Part shown: piece after piece, positions 8,024 through 15,805 of the stretch
How the letters are laid out: each line of letters opens with the position of its first letter
Position numbering within the stretch: position 1 is the stretch's first letter
Assembly (NCBI RefSeq): GCF_003626655.1
Contig: NZ_RBAN01000003.1
Location: 1 to 64,000, forward strand
From: Micromonospora costi
GTDB taxonomy: Bacteria; Actinomycetota; Actinomycetes; Mycobacteriales; Micromonosporaceae
DNA length: 64,000 nucleotides
Direction: 5' to 3'
Notes under the pieces: model-generated
What the model saw: only the letters and a program-made list of their open reading frames with translations
Database searches by the model: none
Told to the model about the DNA's origin: nothing
Translations under genes and position numbers: made by a program

Positions 8024-8740
8024 ATGAACGAAGACGAAGTCTTCCAGGCGATTGCCGATCGCGTGGCCGCCCTCGACTACAGCGATGAAGTCTTCGTCCG
8101 TCCTGGCCACCTCGATGCAGATGGCCGCTGGGCACTGACGCCTTTTGCCGATGACGTTCGATGGCTAGAGGAGCGTGGGTCACAGACGCATCTTGCAGCC
8201 AAGGCGGTTGGTGCCGTCGATCCGCTGCCGCCGCTCGAACCCGCCTCCGCCGAGGCCGTTGGAGACGCCGAACGACTGCTCGGCCATCCGTTGCCGCCGC
8301 TGCTGCGCCGCATCTACCTTGAGATTGCCAATGGCGGCTTCGGTCCCGGCGTGCTGGGTGTAGCTGGCGGATACACGGACGACCTGGAGAGAACGGCAGT
8401 CGATCGGCTCGACCCACGAGAGCCGCCGGGCCTCTTTCCCGTCGCCTATTGGGGATGTGCGATCTACTCGTACGTCGACTGTTCCGAGCCATCGGCGATG
8501 ATGTGGGGCTTCGATCCCAACTCGGGCCTACCCGGGCGGTCGTTCTTCCCCGAGGGGATCTCTCTCACGGAATGGCTGAGCCGGTGGCTCCGTGGGCGGC
8601 TCCGTCAGCCAATGCTTGTGCAGGATCCGCAGACAGGCGCATGGCGTAGCGCAACCGATGCTGAGCATGAGGCCCAAGCTCTTGAAGTCGCCGAGCTGGC
8701 GGAACGGATCAAACGGCGCGCTGGTGGACACGAGGCCTGA
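8024..8740 (+). CDS. SMI1/KNR4 (SUKH) family protein
   Basis: A 238-residue protein with the SUKH core, where LLGHPLPPLLRRIYLEIANGG-like residues (about 85-106) form the family helix and GG turn. This is followed by PGVLGVAGGY and FPVAYWGCAIYSYVDCSEPSAMMWGFDP, the usual aromatic strand region. SUKH proteins are often immunity proteins against contact-dependent or polymorphic toxins. No toxin gene lies beside it, so it may be an orphan immunity gene or a protein of unrelated function. It lies between attL and attR, so it looks like cargo of the integrated element. The ATG at 8024 follows GAGCGGATACTCGGCGA. Confidence 0.75.
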   Translation: MNEDEVFQAIADRVAALDYSDEVFVRPGHLDADGRWALTPFADDVRWLEERGSQTHLAAKAVGAVDPLPPLEPASAEAVGDAERLLGHPLPPLLRRIYLEIANGGFGPGVLGVAGGYTDDLERTAVDRLDPREPPGLFPVAYWGCAIYSYVDCSEPSAMMWGFDPNSGLPGRSFFPEGISLTEWLSRWLRGRLRQPMLVQDPQTGAWRSATDAEHEAQALEVAELAERIKRRAGGHEA

Positions 8741-8828
8741 GGGGAAGATTAGGACTTCAGCAGGCCAGGCGAGGCTAGGGCAGGTAGACCGAGATGGGCA
8801 GCTTGATCTCGTGATGCGTAGGCCATCC

Positions 8829-8845
8829 GTGCCATCCACGTGCCA
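8829..8845. promoter_or_regulatory. Putative integrase arm-type site, right
   Basis: GTGCCATCCACGTGCCA differs by one base from the motif at 7285-7301 and lies about 100 bases inside attR. A partial third word GGCCATCC precedes it at 8821. Confidence 0.4.
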
Positions 8846-8943
8846 GTAGCCCGTACCCCCGGCGGTCACCAGCGGGCACGAACGGTCCCCACATCCGCCG
8901 GCTGGCCTGCCCCACCAGGTCCTTGTCGACCGTGATCTTCGTC

Positions 8944-9029
8944 CTTCCAAACTGACGGTGCGGATTCGATTCCCGTCGCCCGCTCCACCCACAAGCCCAG
9001 GTCGACCGCATGATCGCGGCGCCTGGGCC
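8944..9029. repeat. attR: second copy of the 86-bp tRNA-Gly repeat
   Basis: Matches 7170-7255 at 85 of 86 positions, including the 3' half of tRNA-Gly with its CCA. No 5' half of the tRNA precedes it, so it is a non-functional tRNA fragment marking the right end of the 1.77-kb remnant. Confidence 0.9.
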
Positions 9030-9119
9030 GTTCGCTTCTCCCCCACGTCGGATCGTGCCGCTTCGAGAGCGCGCAATCAGTGCCGGAAAGAGGGCGATGA
9101 CGGGGAACAGCAGCCGCAC

Positions 9120-9569
9120 CTACGGTGCGGGAAGCTGTCGGTGCATGGCGAGGTCCTCCACACGGTGCAGCGTTTCTGAGTTGCGCGGGCGCAACATCAG
9201 CGACAGCACTGCCTCCGGGACGAGGCGGGCGAACCCGGCGGCGGCTCTCCAGCCCATTCGTACGCGGGTGGTCGTGGCCGAGACCGGCTCCAACACGAGG
9301 CGGACACGAGCGATACCGAGCGGGCCGGCGCGTGCGTCGAGTTCGAGTAGCCGGTCCGGCTCCATCTTGCGTACCACTGTCAGGTCATCGACCTGCAGCG
9401 GCCATGGGCCCACCCGGTGATGGACTCGGGAGCCCACCGCGGGCCAGCCGTCGTCGACGGCCCTTATGTGGGCGGCGCCGACCACCCAGCTGGCATAGCT
9501 CCAGCCATCCGCGAGCACAGCGAAGATCCGGTCGGGTGGGGTGCGGATGGTTCGGCAGACCTCGATCAT
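9120..9569 (-). CDS. SRPBCC-family protein (polyketide cyclase/START-like fold)
   Basis: A 149-residue protein of the helix-grip lipid-binding superfamily: it opens MIEVCRTIRTPPDRIFAVLAD, the standard strand-helix entry, has the SYASWVVG segment and alternating strands, and ends in a long amphipathic helix (ETLHRVEDLAMHRQ). Members bind small hydrophobic ligands or act as cyclases, but nothing fixes the ligand here. The ATG at 9569 follows GAGGAGATGCG, a strong ribosome binding site. It ends 90 bases from attR and converges on the integrated element, so it belongs to the host chromosome. Confidence 0.75.
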   Translation of the reverse strand: MIEVCRTIRTPPDRIFAVLADGWSYASWVVGAAHIRAVDDGWPAVGSRVHHRVGPWPLQVDDLTVVRKMEPDRLLELDARAGPLGIARVRLVLEPVSATTTRVRMGWRAAAGFARLVPEAVLSLMLRPRNSETLHRVEDLAMHRQLPAP

Positions 9570-9773
9570 CGCATCTCCTCACCGCCGGCCGGGCCACACG
9601 CCTTCCCTGCCTGGGCAGAGGCAAACGAGGGCCGGTTGGGCCCTCACGGGTGCCGTTGGCGGTCCTCATCCCCTCCTCAGGAGTTCGAGCGCTGCCGGCT
9701 GAGGCCAGGAGATGCCGAGCCGGCCGTGATCTGAGACTGTCTTTCCGCCCACAGGATCGGCAGTCTGTCGGGC

Positions 9774-10457
9774 ATGGCCGCTGACAACCACGGCGTAGAC
9801 CTTGCTCGCCGCCTGTCGCACGTTCGATGGCTCGCCGGGGGCACCGGGTCGGGCAAGAGCACTCTCGCCCGCGCCCTGGCCGAGCGCTACGACGTGCTGG
9901 TCTACGACGGCGACCGCGCGGAGCGCGACTACGTCGGCCGCTGCACCGCGCACGGGCAGCCGTACCTCTGGGCGTTGCTGCAGGCTCCGGTGGCGCGGAC
10001 GTGGAACGGCCGCAGCGCCCGGGAGATCTTCGAGTCGATGCCGAGCCTGCACGGGGAGACGTTCGGCTTCGTTGTCGACGACCTGCTGGCGATGCCCACC
10101 GGGCGTCCGGTCCTGGTCGACGATTTCCGCACCCTGCCCCGCGAGGTCTCGCCGCTGCTGACGTGGCCGGAACAGGCGGCTTTCCTCGTACCCACGCGGC
10201 AGTTCCGGGACCGGGCGTTGCGGGCCCGGTTCGCCGACGGCGCGAGGGCCCGCGCGAACTGGGGAGACAGCGACCACAGCGAGGCGCTCGCCCGGCGACT
10301 GGCTCGCGACGACCTGTGGGACGCCGAGGTCCGGCGCCAGGCAGCCGAACTCCACCTGCCGGTGGTACCCGTCGACGGCTCACGCGACGTGTCCGACCTC
10401 GTCGAGGACCTCGCAGCCCGGTTTCGTCTGGGCTGTCCAACGGCCGGTAACCGGTGA
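9774..10457 (+). CDS. P-loop NTPase, small-molecule kinase-like
   Basis: A 227-residue single-domain P-loop protein with Walker A GGTGSGKST at residues 22-30 and an acidic DGDRAERD segment after strand 2, where nucleoside and shikimate-type kinases bind substrate. A Walker B-like PVLVDDF (about 113-119) and an Arg-rich lid (RFADGARARANWG) follow, with a C-terminal strand VVPVDGSRDVSDLVEDLA like many adenylate/uridylate-kinase-type proteins. It is probably a cytoplasmic phosphotransferase; the substrate cannot be told. It lies 55 bases upstream of a GNAT gene on the same strand, so the two may be co-transcribed. Confidence 0.6.
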   Translation: MAADNHGVDLARRLSHVRWLAGGTGSGKSTLARALAERYDVLVYDGDRAERDYVGRCTAHGQPYLWALLQAPVARTWNGRSAREIFESMPSLHGETFGFVVDDLLAMPTGRPVLVDDFRTLPREVSPLLTWPEQAAFLVPTRQFRDRALRARFADGARARANWGDSDHSEALARRLARDDLWDAEVRRQAAELHLPVVPVDGSRDVSDLVEDLAARFRLGCPTAGNR

Positions 10458-10512
10458 GCCCACCCTCGGATATTCGGCTGCCGGCCCAGGCGGGGCGCGC
10501 GAGAATCCCGCC

Positions 10513-11097
10513 ATGTCTCAGGCCACGCTGCGTACCGCCCGGATCCAGCTCGTCCCGCTCGCCGACGAGCACCTCGAACACGAGGTCGAACTCGACGCCG
10601 ACCCCGAGGTCATGCGGTACCTCGGGCCGCCGCGTACCCGGGCCGAGGTGGAGGCCGCCCACCGCCTGCGGCTCGCGGCGGCGCAGCGGGTGCCGGGCCT
10701 GGGCTTCTGGGCCGGGTTGGTGGACGGCGAGTTCGTGGGTTGGTGGATCCTCGAACCGCCCGAGCGCGCCGACCAGGGCCCGGTGGAGGGCCAGGCCGAG
10801 TTGGGCTACCGGCTGCTGCGCCGGTACTGGCGTCAGGGGCTGGCCAGCGAGGGCGCGCGCGAGCTGATCCGGCACGGCTTCGAGGATCTGGGCCTGGAGC
10901 GGATCTTCGCGGAGACGATGACGGTGAACGCCGGGTCCCGGGCCACGATGGCGTCGGTCGGCCTCCGGTACGTCCGCACGTTCCACCTCGACTTCGACGA
11001 CCCGCTGCCGGGCGCCGAGGAGGGCGAGGTCGAGTACGCCCTCACCCGGCGTGAGTGGCTGGCCGACCGCACGGCGCCGGCCGCCACCGCCGGCTGA
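10513..11097 (+). CDS. GNAT-family N-acetyltransferase (RimJ/RimL type)
   Basis: A 194-residue acetyltransferase. It begins ATLRTARIQLVPLADEHLE and has the RimL-type core: GFWAGLVDGEFVGWWIL, ELGYRLLRRYWRQGLASEGARELIRHGFEDLGLERI and MTVNAGSRATMASVGLRYVR. The YWRQGLASEG loop is the acetyl-CoA pyrophosphate-binding signature (Q/RxxGxG/A). Members acetylate protein N-termini, polyamines or antibiotics; the substrate here is unknown. It converges on the royal-jelly-like gene with only 25 bases between the stops. Confidence 0.8.
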   Translation: MSQATLRTARIQLVPLADEHLEHEVELDADPEVMRYLGPPRTRAEVEAAHRLRLAAAQRVPGLGFWAGLVDGEFVGWWILEPPERADQGPVEGQAELGYRLLRRYWRQGLASEGARELIRHGFEDLGLERIFAETMTVNAGSRATMASVGLRYVRTFHLDFDDPLPGAEEGEVEYALTRREWLADRTAPAATAG

Positions 11098-11122
11098 GAC
11101 CGGGGCGGCAGGGGCTCCGCCC

Positions 11123-12163
11123 TCAGGCGTGGTCGTTGGGCGCGGGCGGGGTGCCGACGCTCATCCGGTAGATCCAGACGGGATAGTCGACGCGCTGCTC
11201 ACCGCCGGCCAGGCCCGGGGTGCGGTGCAGCTGCGCGGCGGGCAGCCAGAGGTCGCCGTCGGCGTCGATCCACATGGCGTCCACCCAGACCAGGCGCGGA
11301 TCGGTGACCAGGGTGGCCACCTCGCGGTCGGGCGTGATGGTGAGGACGCGTCGCCGCTCGGCGTCGCTGAGGTAGATGGTGCCGGCCGCGTCGATGGCCG
11401 TGCCGCCGGTCGTGGGGGTGTCGACCCACGGTTCGACGTGCGCGGCCACCGTCTCCGGGGTGACATCCGGGTCGTCCAGCCAGCGGGTCTCGATCCGGGA
11501 CAGGCCGCCGGACGCCGGCTGGTAGTACAGGTGGCGTCCCTCGGGGGACACCTCGAGCTGGTCGGCGTGCACCACGACCTCGGCGCCGTCGGGGCCGTGC
11601 AGCACCTCCCCGTCGGCGACGAGGGGGCGACCCACGGTGCTCGGATGCCCGTCCAGCACCCGGCGGGCGTTCCCGGACGCCAGGTCGAGCACGATGAGCC
11701 CGGGCGCGCCCGCGTCGGTGAGGTACGCCGTACCGCCGTTGAAGCGCACGTCGTCCACGTAGCTGGTGTCGCGCACGGCGGCCGCGAGGTCGTAGACGCG
11801 CGTCACCGCGGCGGTGGCCGGGTCGACCACGATGAGCCGCGCGCCCCCGGGGACCTGCAGCCGGCCGAGTCCCGGCGCACCGGCGTCGATGATCCACAGC
11901 CGCCCGTCGGGGCCCACGCGGAGGCCGTTGACGTGCACGTACGCCCCGTCGGGCCGGTGGTCGTCGCGTACGGCGTTCCACGACTCGTCCGGCCAGGGCA
12001 CCCGCCGGCCGTCGGGCAACGCCTCGGCCACCTGGATCCCCGGCGAGTCGGCGCCGGGATAGCTCACGAAGATGCGCCCGTCGAGGGTCGTCACTCCGGT
12101 GCACACCCGGTCGTTGGCGACCACCGGTTGCACGCGCGGGTCCTGCGTGGTCGGCAGTGACAT
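11123..12163 (-). CDS. Major royal jelly/yellow-family beta-propeller protein
   Basis: A 346-residue protein of the MRJP/yellow family. Propeller-blade motifs recur: DGRLWIIDAGAPG, ARLIVVDPATAAVTRVYDL, DTSYVDDVRFNGGTAYLTDAG, GLIVLDLASG, VSPEGRHLYYQP and GTIYLSDAERRRVL. In insects these proteins act in pigment metabolism; bacterial members are usually annotated as L-dopachrome-tautomerase-related or SMP-30-like without a proven reaction. The start at 12163 is chosen because GGGAGAA precedes it at good spacing; the longer frame upstream is translated repeat DNA. No signal peptide is seen, so it is probably cytoplasmic. It is divergent from the M14 peptidase gene. Confidence 0.75.
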   Translation of the reverse strand: MSLPTTQDPRVQPVVANDRVCTGVTTLDGRIFVSYPGADSPGIQVAEALPDGRRVPWPDESWNAVRDDHRPDGAYVHVNGLRVGPDGRLWIIDAGAPGLGRLQVPGGARLIVVDPATAAVTRVYDLAAAVRDTSYVDDVRFNGGTAYLTDAGAPGLIVLDLASGNARRVLDGHPSTVGRPLVADGEVLHGPDGAEVVVHADQLEVSPEGRHLYYQPASGGLSRIETRWLDDPDVTPETVAAHVEPWVDTPTTGGTAIDAAGTIYLSDAERRRVLTITPDREVATLVTDPRLVWVDAMWIDADGDLWLPAAQLHRTPGLAGGEQRVDYPVWIYRMSVGTPPAPNDHA

Positions 12164-12212
12164 GAGGTTCTCCCGGCGGCTGCGGTACGGGGCGGGGCGG
12201 GGCGCCCCCCGG

Positions 12213-12283
12213 GCACGGGTGGCTCGCGGCGCCGGGTGGCTCCCGGCGCACGGGTGGCTCGCGGCGCACGGGTGGCTTGCGGC
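12213..12283. repeat. 18-bp tandem repeat, four copies
   Basis: GCACGGGTGGCTCGCGGC at 12213, a 17-base variant at 12231, then copies at 12248 and 12266 (one T change). It lies in the divergent gap between two genes, upstream of both starts. Confidence 0.85.
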
Positions 12284-12336
12284 GCAGCCTTCCCCGGTGC
12301 GGCCCGGCGAAACACCGCGGCTCACCGGACACCTTC

Positions 12337-12365
12337 TTGACAGAGATCGATCCATCGACTGGTGT
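12337..12365 (+). promoter_or_regulatory. Possible promoter of the M14 carboxypeptidase gene
   Basis: A perfect TTGACA at 12337-12342 is followed after 17 bases by TGGTGT, a poor -10. It lies about 40 bases before the start codon. The -35 is striking for this G/C content; the -10 is weak. Confidence 0.4.
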
Positions 12366-12402
12366 GGGGAGGCACCGACATCGACATCCGTCAGGAGGGC
12401 AC

Positions 12403-14550
12403 ATGATCGTCCGACGACGGTGGGCCGCCGCCGCCACCGCAGCGATCCTGGTCAGTGGGGTCCTGTCCCAACCCGTCTCCGGCGCGGCCGCCCCCGCCGC
12501 GCCACGACCCACGGTCACCCTGGCCAGCGGCGAGACCGCCGTGGTCCGCGTGCAGCTCCGCGACCAGGCCCAGCTCGACCAGCTCGTCGCCCGCGGCGCC
12601 GACCTCGCCAACCGTCCCCGCAGGGCCGACGGGCGCGTGCTCGCCGACCTCGTGCTGACCGGCGCGCAGCTCGCCGAGCTGACCGCGCAGGGCGCCACCG
12701 CCCTCCAGATCGTGCAGCGCGCGGGCGACGGGGCCCGGAACTTCGCCGACAGCCTCCGCGCGGCCGAGTCCCGCACCAAGGCGGGGCTCCGCGCCCCGGC
12801 GGCCGGTCAGCGTACGGCCGACGCGACCACCGCCGCGACGGACACCCTGCAGTTCCTCCAGGCGTACTGGTGGACCAGCGGCGGGCAGACGTTCGTGCAG
12901 ACCGAGGTGGCGACGACCGCCACCGACGACCCGGACGTCGAGATCACGGTGACCTGGCGGACCGCCGACGGCCGGACGGGCTCGTTCCCGCTGTTCCGGT
13001 TCGAGGACTCGGGCGACTACCAGTACCACTACGCGCTCCCCCAGCCGGTGCCCGCCAAGCCGGTGCAGGTGACCGCCACGTCCAGCCTGGGCGGGGTCAC
13101 CCGGCCGGTCACCCCGACGGTCTGGCCCAACGCGGCGCCCCCGCCGCTGCCCGAGGGCTACCAGAAGGACTTCATCGACGCGTACCTGACGCCGGTCGAC
13201 ATCCAGGCGCGGATCAAGCGGCTGGCCCGCCAGTACCGCGACCTGGTGGACGTGATCGACCTGCCGTACCGCACGCAGGGCTACCGGCGTACGGCCGTCG
13301 CGTACCTCGGCGACCCGGCCGCCTCGGCCATCGTCGTCGAGTCGGTGCGTTTCGGCGACCAGAACATGAACGGCGTCCAGGTCCGCAGCGTCGACCCGGG
13401 CCGGGCGAACCGGCCGCTCAGCGTCTCGTACCGGGACCGGGTCCTGACCGTCTCCCTGGCCACCGACGCCGCGGGCGCGGTCACCAGCACCACCGACCAG
13501 GTGGTGGCGGCCATCAACGGCCGCTTCGGCGACCGGTTCCAGGCGTTCGTGGAGGACGGCTCGGCGGGGCTGCCGATGCCGGTGGCCGGGCCGGTCCGCC
13601 TGGACGACGGGCTCCAGGGCACCGAGGTGCCGACCAAGCCGTGGACGGTCCAGGCGTTGCGCATCGGCGTCCACCGCGACGGGTCGAAGATCGGTGTGTT
13701 GGCGTACTCCCAGGAGCACGCCAGGGAGTGGGCGACGCCGCTGGTCACGCTGGAGTTCGCGGAGCGGATGCTGGCGAACTCGCGTACCGACGCGGCCACC
13801 CGCGAACTGCTGGAGCAGGTCGACATCTTCGTCATCCCGACCGTGAACCCGGACGGCGCGAACTACTCCTTCCACGACTACAACTTCCAGCGCAAGAACC
13901 TGGTGAACCACTGCACGGGCACCAGCCGCGACCCGCGTAACCGCAACTCGTGGGGCGTCGACCTCAACCGCAACTACACGGTCGGCTCCTACTTCGACGG
14001 GTACGTGGGCGGCAGCGGCAACTGCCTCTCCGGCACGTACTCGGGGACGAGCGAACTGTCCGAGGCGGAGAGCCGCAACGTCATCGCGCTGGCCCGGGAG
14101 CACAGCAACATCCGGTTCGCGATGAACGTGCACTCGTACGGCGGGTACTTCATGTGGCCGCCGGGGGCGTACAAGGCCGACGGGCGGGTCACCCTGCCGC
14201 GCCCGTCGATCGACGAGTCGAAGCTCTTCCTCGACAGCGCCCGGCGGATCGTGGGCGCCATCGCCCAGGAGCGGGGCACGGTGACGTGGCCGTCGCAGAC
14301 CGGTCCCGTCGCGGACGTGCTCTACTCGGCCGCCGGCAACTCGGCCGACGAGCTGTACTACGAGCTGGGGATCTTCGCCTGGGACTTCGAGGTGGGCAAC
14401 GACCGCTGGAACGCGGCCACCGGCCAGTGGGAGGGCGTCGGCTTCCAGCCGCCGTTCGACGAGGCGCACGGCGAGTCGCAGGAGTACGCCGGCGGGCTCG
14501 TGGAGATGGTCCGGGTCGCCCGCGACTACGCGGCCGCCCAGGCCGGCTGA
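12403..14550 (+). CDS. Secreted zinc carboxypeptidase, peptidase family M14
   Basis: A 715-residue extracellular metallopeptidase removing C-terminal residues from peptides. An N-terminal Sec signal (RRRW then a hydrophobic AAAATAAILVSGVL run, cleavage likely near GAA-AP) is followed by an approximately 260-residue propeptide-like region. The M14 domain has the zinc motif HAREW (His439, Glu442), the NPDG turn, VDLNRNY carrying the substrate-binding Arg, the third zinc His in MNVHSYGGYFMWP, and the catalytic Glu in AWDFEVGN near the end. The start at 12403 follows CAGGAGGGC. Longer than typical pancreatic-type enzymes because of the N-terminal region. It appears to be transcribed alone. Confidence 0.9.
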   Translation: MIVRRRWAAAATAAILVSGVLSQPVSGAAAPAAPRPTVTLASGETAVVRVQLRDQAQLDQLVARGADLANRPRRADGRVLADLVLTGAQLAELTAQGATALQIVQRAGDGARNFADSLRAAESRTKAGLRAPAAGQRTADATTAATDTLQFLQAYWWTSGGQTFVQTEVATTATDDPDVEITVTWRTADGRTGSFPLFRFEDSGDYQYHYALPQPVPAKPVQVTATSSLGGVTRPVTPTVWPNAAPPPLPEGYQKDFIDAYLTPVDIQARIKRLARQYRDLVDVIDLPYRTQGYRRTAVAYLGDPAASAIVVESVRFGDQNMNGVQVRSVDPGRANRPLSVSYRDRVLTVSLATDAAGAVTSTTDQVVAAINGRFGDRFQAFVEDGSAGLPMPVAGPVRLDDGLQGTEVPTKPWTVQALRIGVHRDGSKIGVLAYSQEHAREWATPLVTLEFAERMLANSRTDAATRELLEQVDIFVIPTVNPDGANYSFHDYNFQRKNLVNHCTGTSRDPRNRNSWGVDLNRNYTVGSYFDGYVGGSGNCLSGTYSGTSELSEAESRNVIALAREHSNIRFAMNVHSYGGYFMWPPGAYKADGRVTLPRPSIDESKLFLDSARRIVGAIAQERGTVTWPSQTGPVADVLYSAAGNSADELYYELGIFAWDFEVGNDRWNAATGQWEGVGFQPPFDEAHGESQEYAGGLVEMVRVARDYAAAQAG

Positions 14551-14648
14551 CGGACGGGTGCGGGCCGGCCGGGACGCCCCGGCCGGCCCGCGCGCCGGCT
14601 CGGGAGGCCGTCCGTTTTGCGCGGGGATGGCCGGGGTAGGGCATCGGC

Positions 14649-14915
14649 ATGGACACGAACACGACGGCCCACCTCGTGGGCGGCCCCCGGGACGGCAGCA
14701 CGCACGACGCGGGCGGCGACACGCTCGTCGAGCTGGAGATCGACGGCATGATCCACCGCTACATCCGCACCACGAAGCAGCACGACGACGGCGGGACGGT
14801 CTACGCGTACGACGGCATGGTGGCTCCCGACGGCGGCGAGCCCGGCGTCGAGGACCCGGCGGCCCGCGTCGCCTCGCCGCGCGCCGACGCCGAGGGACAC
14901 GGCGGCACCCACTGA
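14649..14915 (+). CDS. Conserved small hypothetical protein
   Basis: An 88-residue acidic protein starting MDTNTTAHLVGGPRDGST, with a predicted small beta domain (VELEIDGMIHRYIRT, GTVYAYDG) and a disordered Gly/Asp/Glu-rich tail. The HLVGGPRDG opening is common in short uncharacterised actinobacterial proteins. No signal peptide, membrane segment or catalytic motif. It lies 98 bases after the M14 gene and is closed by a strong hairpin. Confidence 0.55.
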   Translation: MDTNTTAHLVGGPRDGSTHDAGGDTLVELEIDGMIHRYIRTTKQHDDGGTVYAYDGMVAPDGGEPGVEDPAARVASPRADAEGHGGTH

Positions 14916-14934
14916 CGCACGCGCCGCAGCGCGA

Positions 14935-14967
14935 CCGGCCGGCCGCGGATGAACCGCGGCCGGCCGG
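14935..14967. terminator. Hairpin between convergent genes
   Basis: Perfect 14-bp arms (14935-14948 and 14954-14967) around a 5-base loop ATGAA, all G/C. Located just after the stop of the small hypothetical gene and before the end of a convergent gene, so it can serve both directions. No T-run follows, as usual in actinobacteria. Confidence 0.7.
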
Positions 14968-15072
14968 GTAAGAAGCGCCATCCTGGTGGAGGACGACGGG
15001 AGTCGCGGCGTACCCGCGACCGGGCGCCGGGCGGGCGGCGGTGGGCCGGCCCGCCCGGGCGCGCCGTCGACG

Positions 15073-15615
15073 TCAGTGCCCGCTGATCCAGTTCCAGGCC
15101 GACACGACCCACTCGGTCTGCTGGAGCCAGGCGACGCCCAGCCCGACGAGGAACACCGCCGTGACCAGGTGGGCGCCACGGGCGCTGCGCCGGACCCGGC
15201 CCAGCTGCCGTTCGAGGACCACGCGGCCGAGCAGCCGGGAGAGCGCGAACAGCCCGACGGCGACCAGCAGGCTGAGCACGAGGATCAGGAACGGGCCGGT
15301 GAGGTTGCCGCCCCCGGAGATCGCCCAGATCCCCCAGCAGACGAACGCGAAGAGGGCGCCGGCCGTGCTCCACTCGCCGCCCCGCCGGAGCTGGGCGAGG
15401 TGCCAGCTCATCGGCCGGCGCGGTGCCGGCTCCCCCGGCCAGCCGGTGCCGGTCGGCGCCTGCTCGACCACCGGGAACGGCTCGGTACGCGGCGCCCGCG
15501 GCTCGCCGACGGAGGCCACGCCCCGGCGGAACCCGTCCCGCTGCGGTGGCACGACACCCGCCTGCGGCGGCACCTCGACGGTCCGCTCCGCCCACGGCTG
15601 TGTCTGGTCCGCCAT
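15073..15615 (-). CDS. Integral membrane protein of unknown function
   Basis: A 180-residue protein with a Pro-rich cytoplasmic N-terminus of about 80 residues and three hydrophobic segments: AGALFAFVCWGIWAIS, FLILVLSLLVAVGLFALSRL and LVTAVFLVGLGVAWLQ. The start at 15615 (MADQTQPW) follows GGGGAGGGAACGAG; the longer frame upstream has no support. No family is recognised and there is no catalytic motif. The C-terminus ends shortly after the third helix (WNWISGH). Confidence 0.65.
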   Translation of the reverse strand: MADQTQPWAERTVEVPPQAGVVPPQRDGFRRGVASVGEPRAPRTEPFPVVEQAPTGTGWPGEPAPRRPMSWHLAQLRRGGEWSTAGALFAFVCWGIWAISGGGNLTGPFLILVLSLLVAVGLFALSRLLGRVVLERQLGRVRRSARGAHLVTAVFLVGLGVAWLQQTEWVVSAWNWISGH

Positions 15616-15684
15616 CTCGTTCCCTCCCCTGACCGGACGGCGCCACCGGCGCCATGGATCCGAGGGTAGCCCGCCCGTCCGACC

Positions 15685-15761
15685 CCCGCGATCTTGCACT
15701 TTCCGCCCCGGCATAACGCGCGAAAGGCACAGAACAAGGGCCGAAACTGCAAGATCGCGGG
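15685..15761. repeat. Intergenic inverted repeat, CGATCTTGCA type
   Basis: Perfect 14-bp arms CCCGCGATCTTGCA (15685-15698) and its complement (15748-15761) enclose 49 bases that are themselves partly self-complementary (TTCCGCCCC / GGGCCGAAA). It sits between the divergent starts of two uncharacterised genes, so a simple terminator role is unlikely. Confidence 0.7.
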
Positions 15762-15805
15762 ACGAGGGGGGCGGGGTGCGCGGGGTTCGGCGGTACGGTC
15801 GGGGG

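Noticed and set aside
12164..12355. N-terminal extension of the royal-jelly-like protein
   Set aside because: It is translated 18-bp repeat DNA; a good ribosome binding site supports the start at 12163.
12391..14469. A 692-codon minus-strand frame across the M14 gene
   Set aside because: The plus-strand frame has a signal peptide, ribosome binding site and zinc motif; the minus frame has none.
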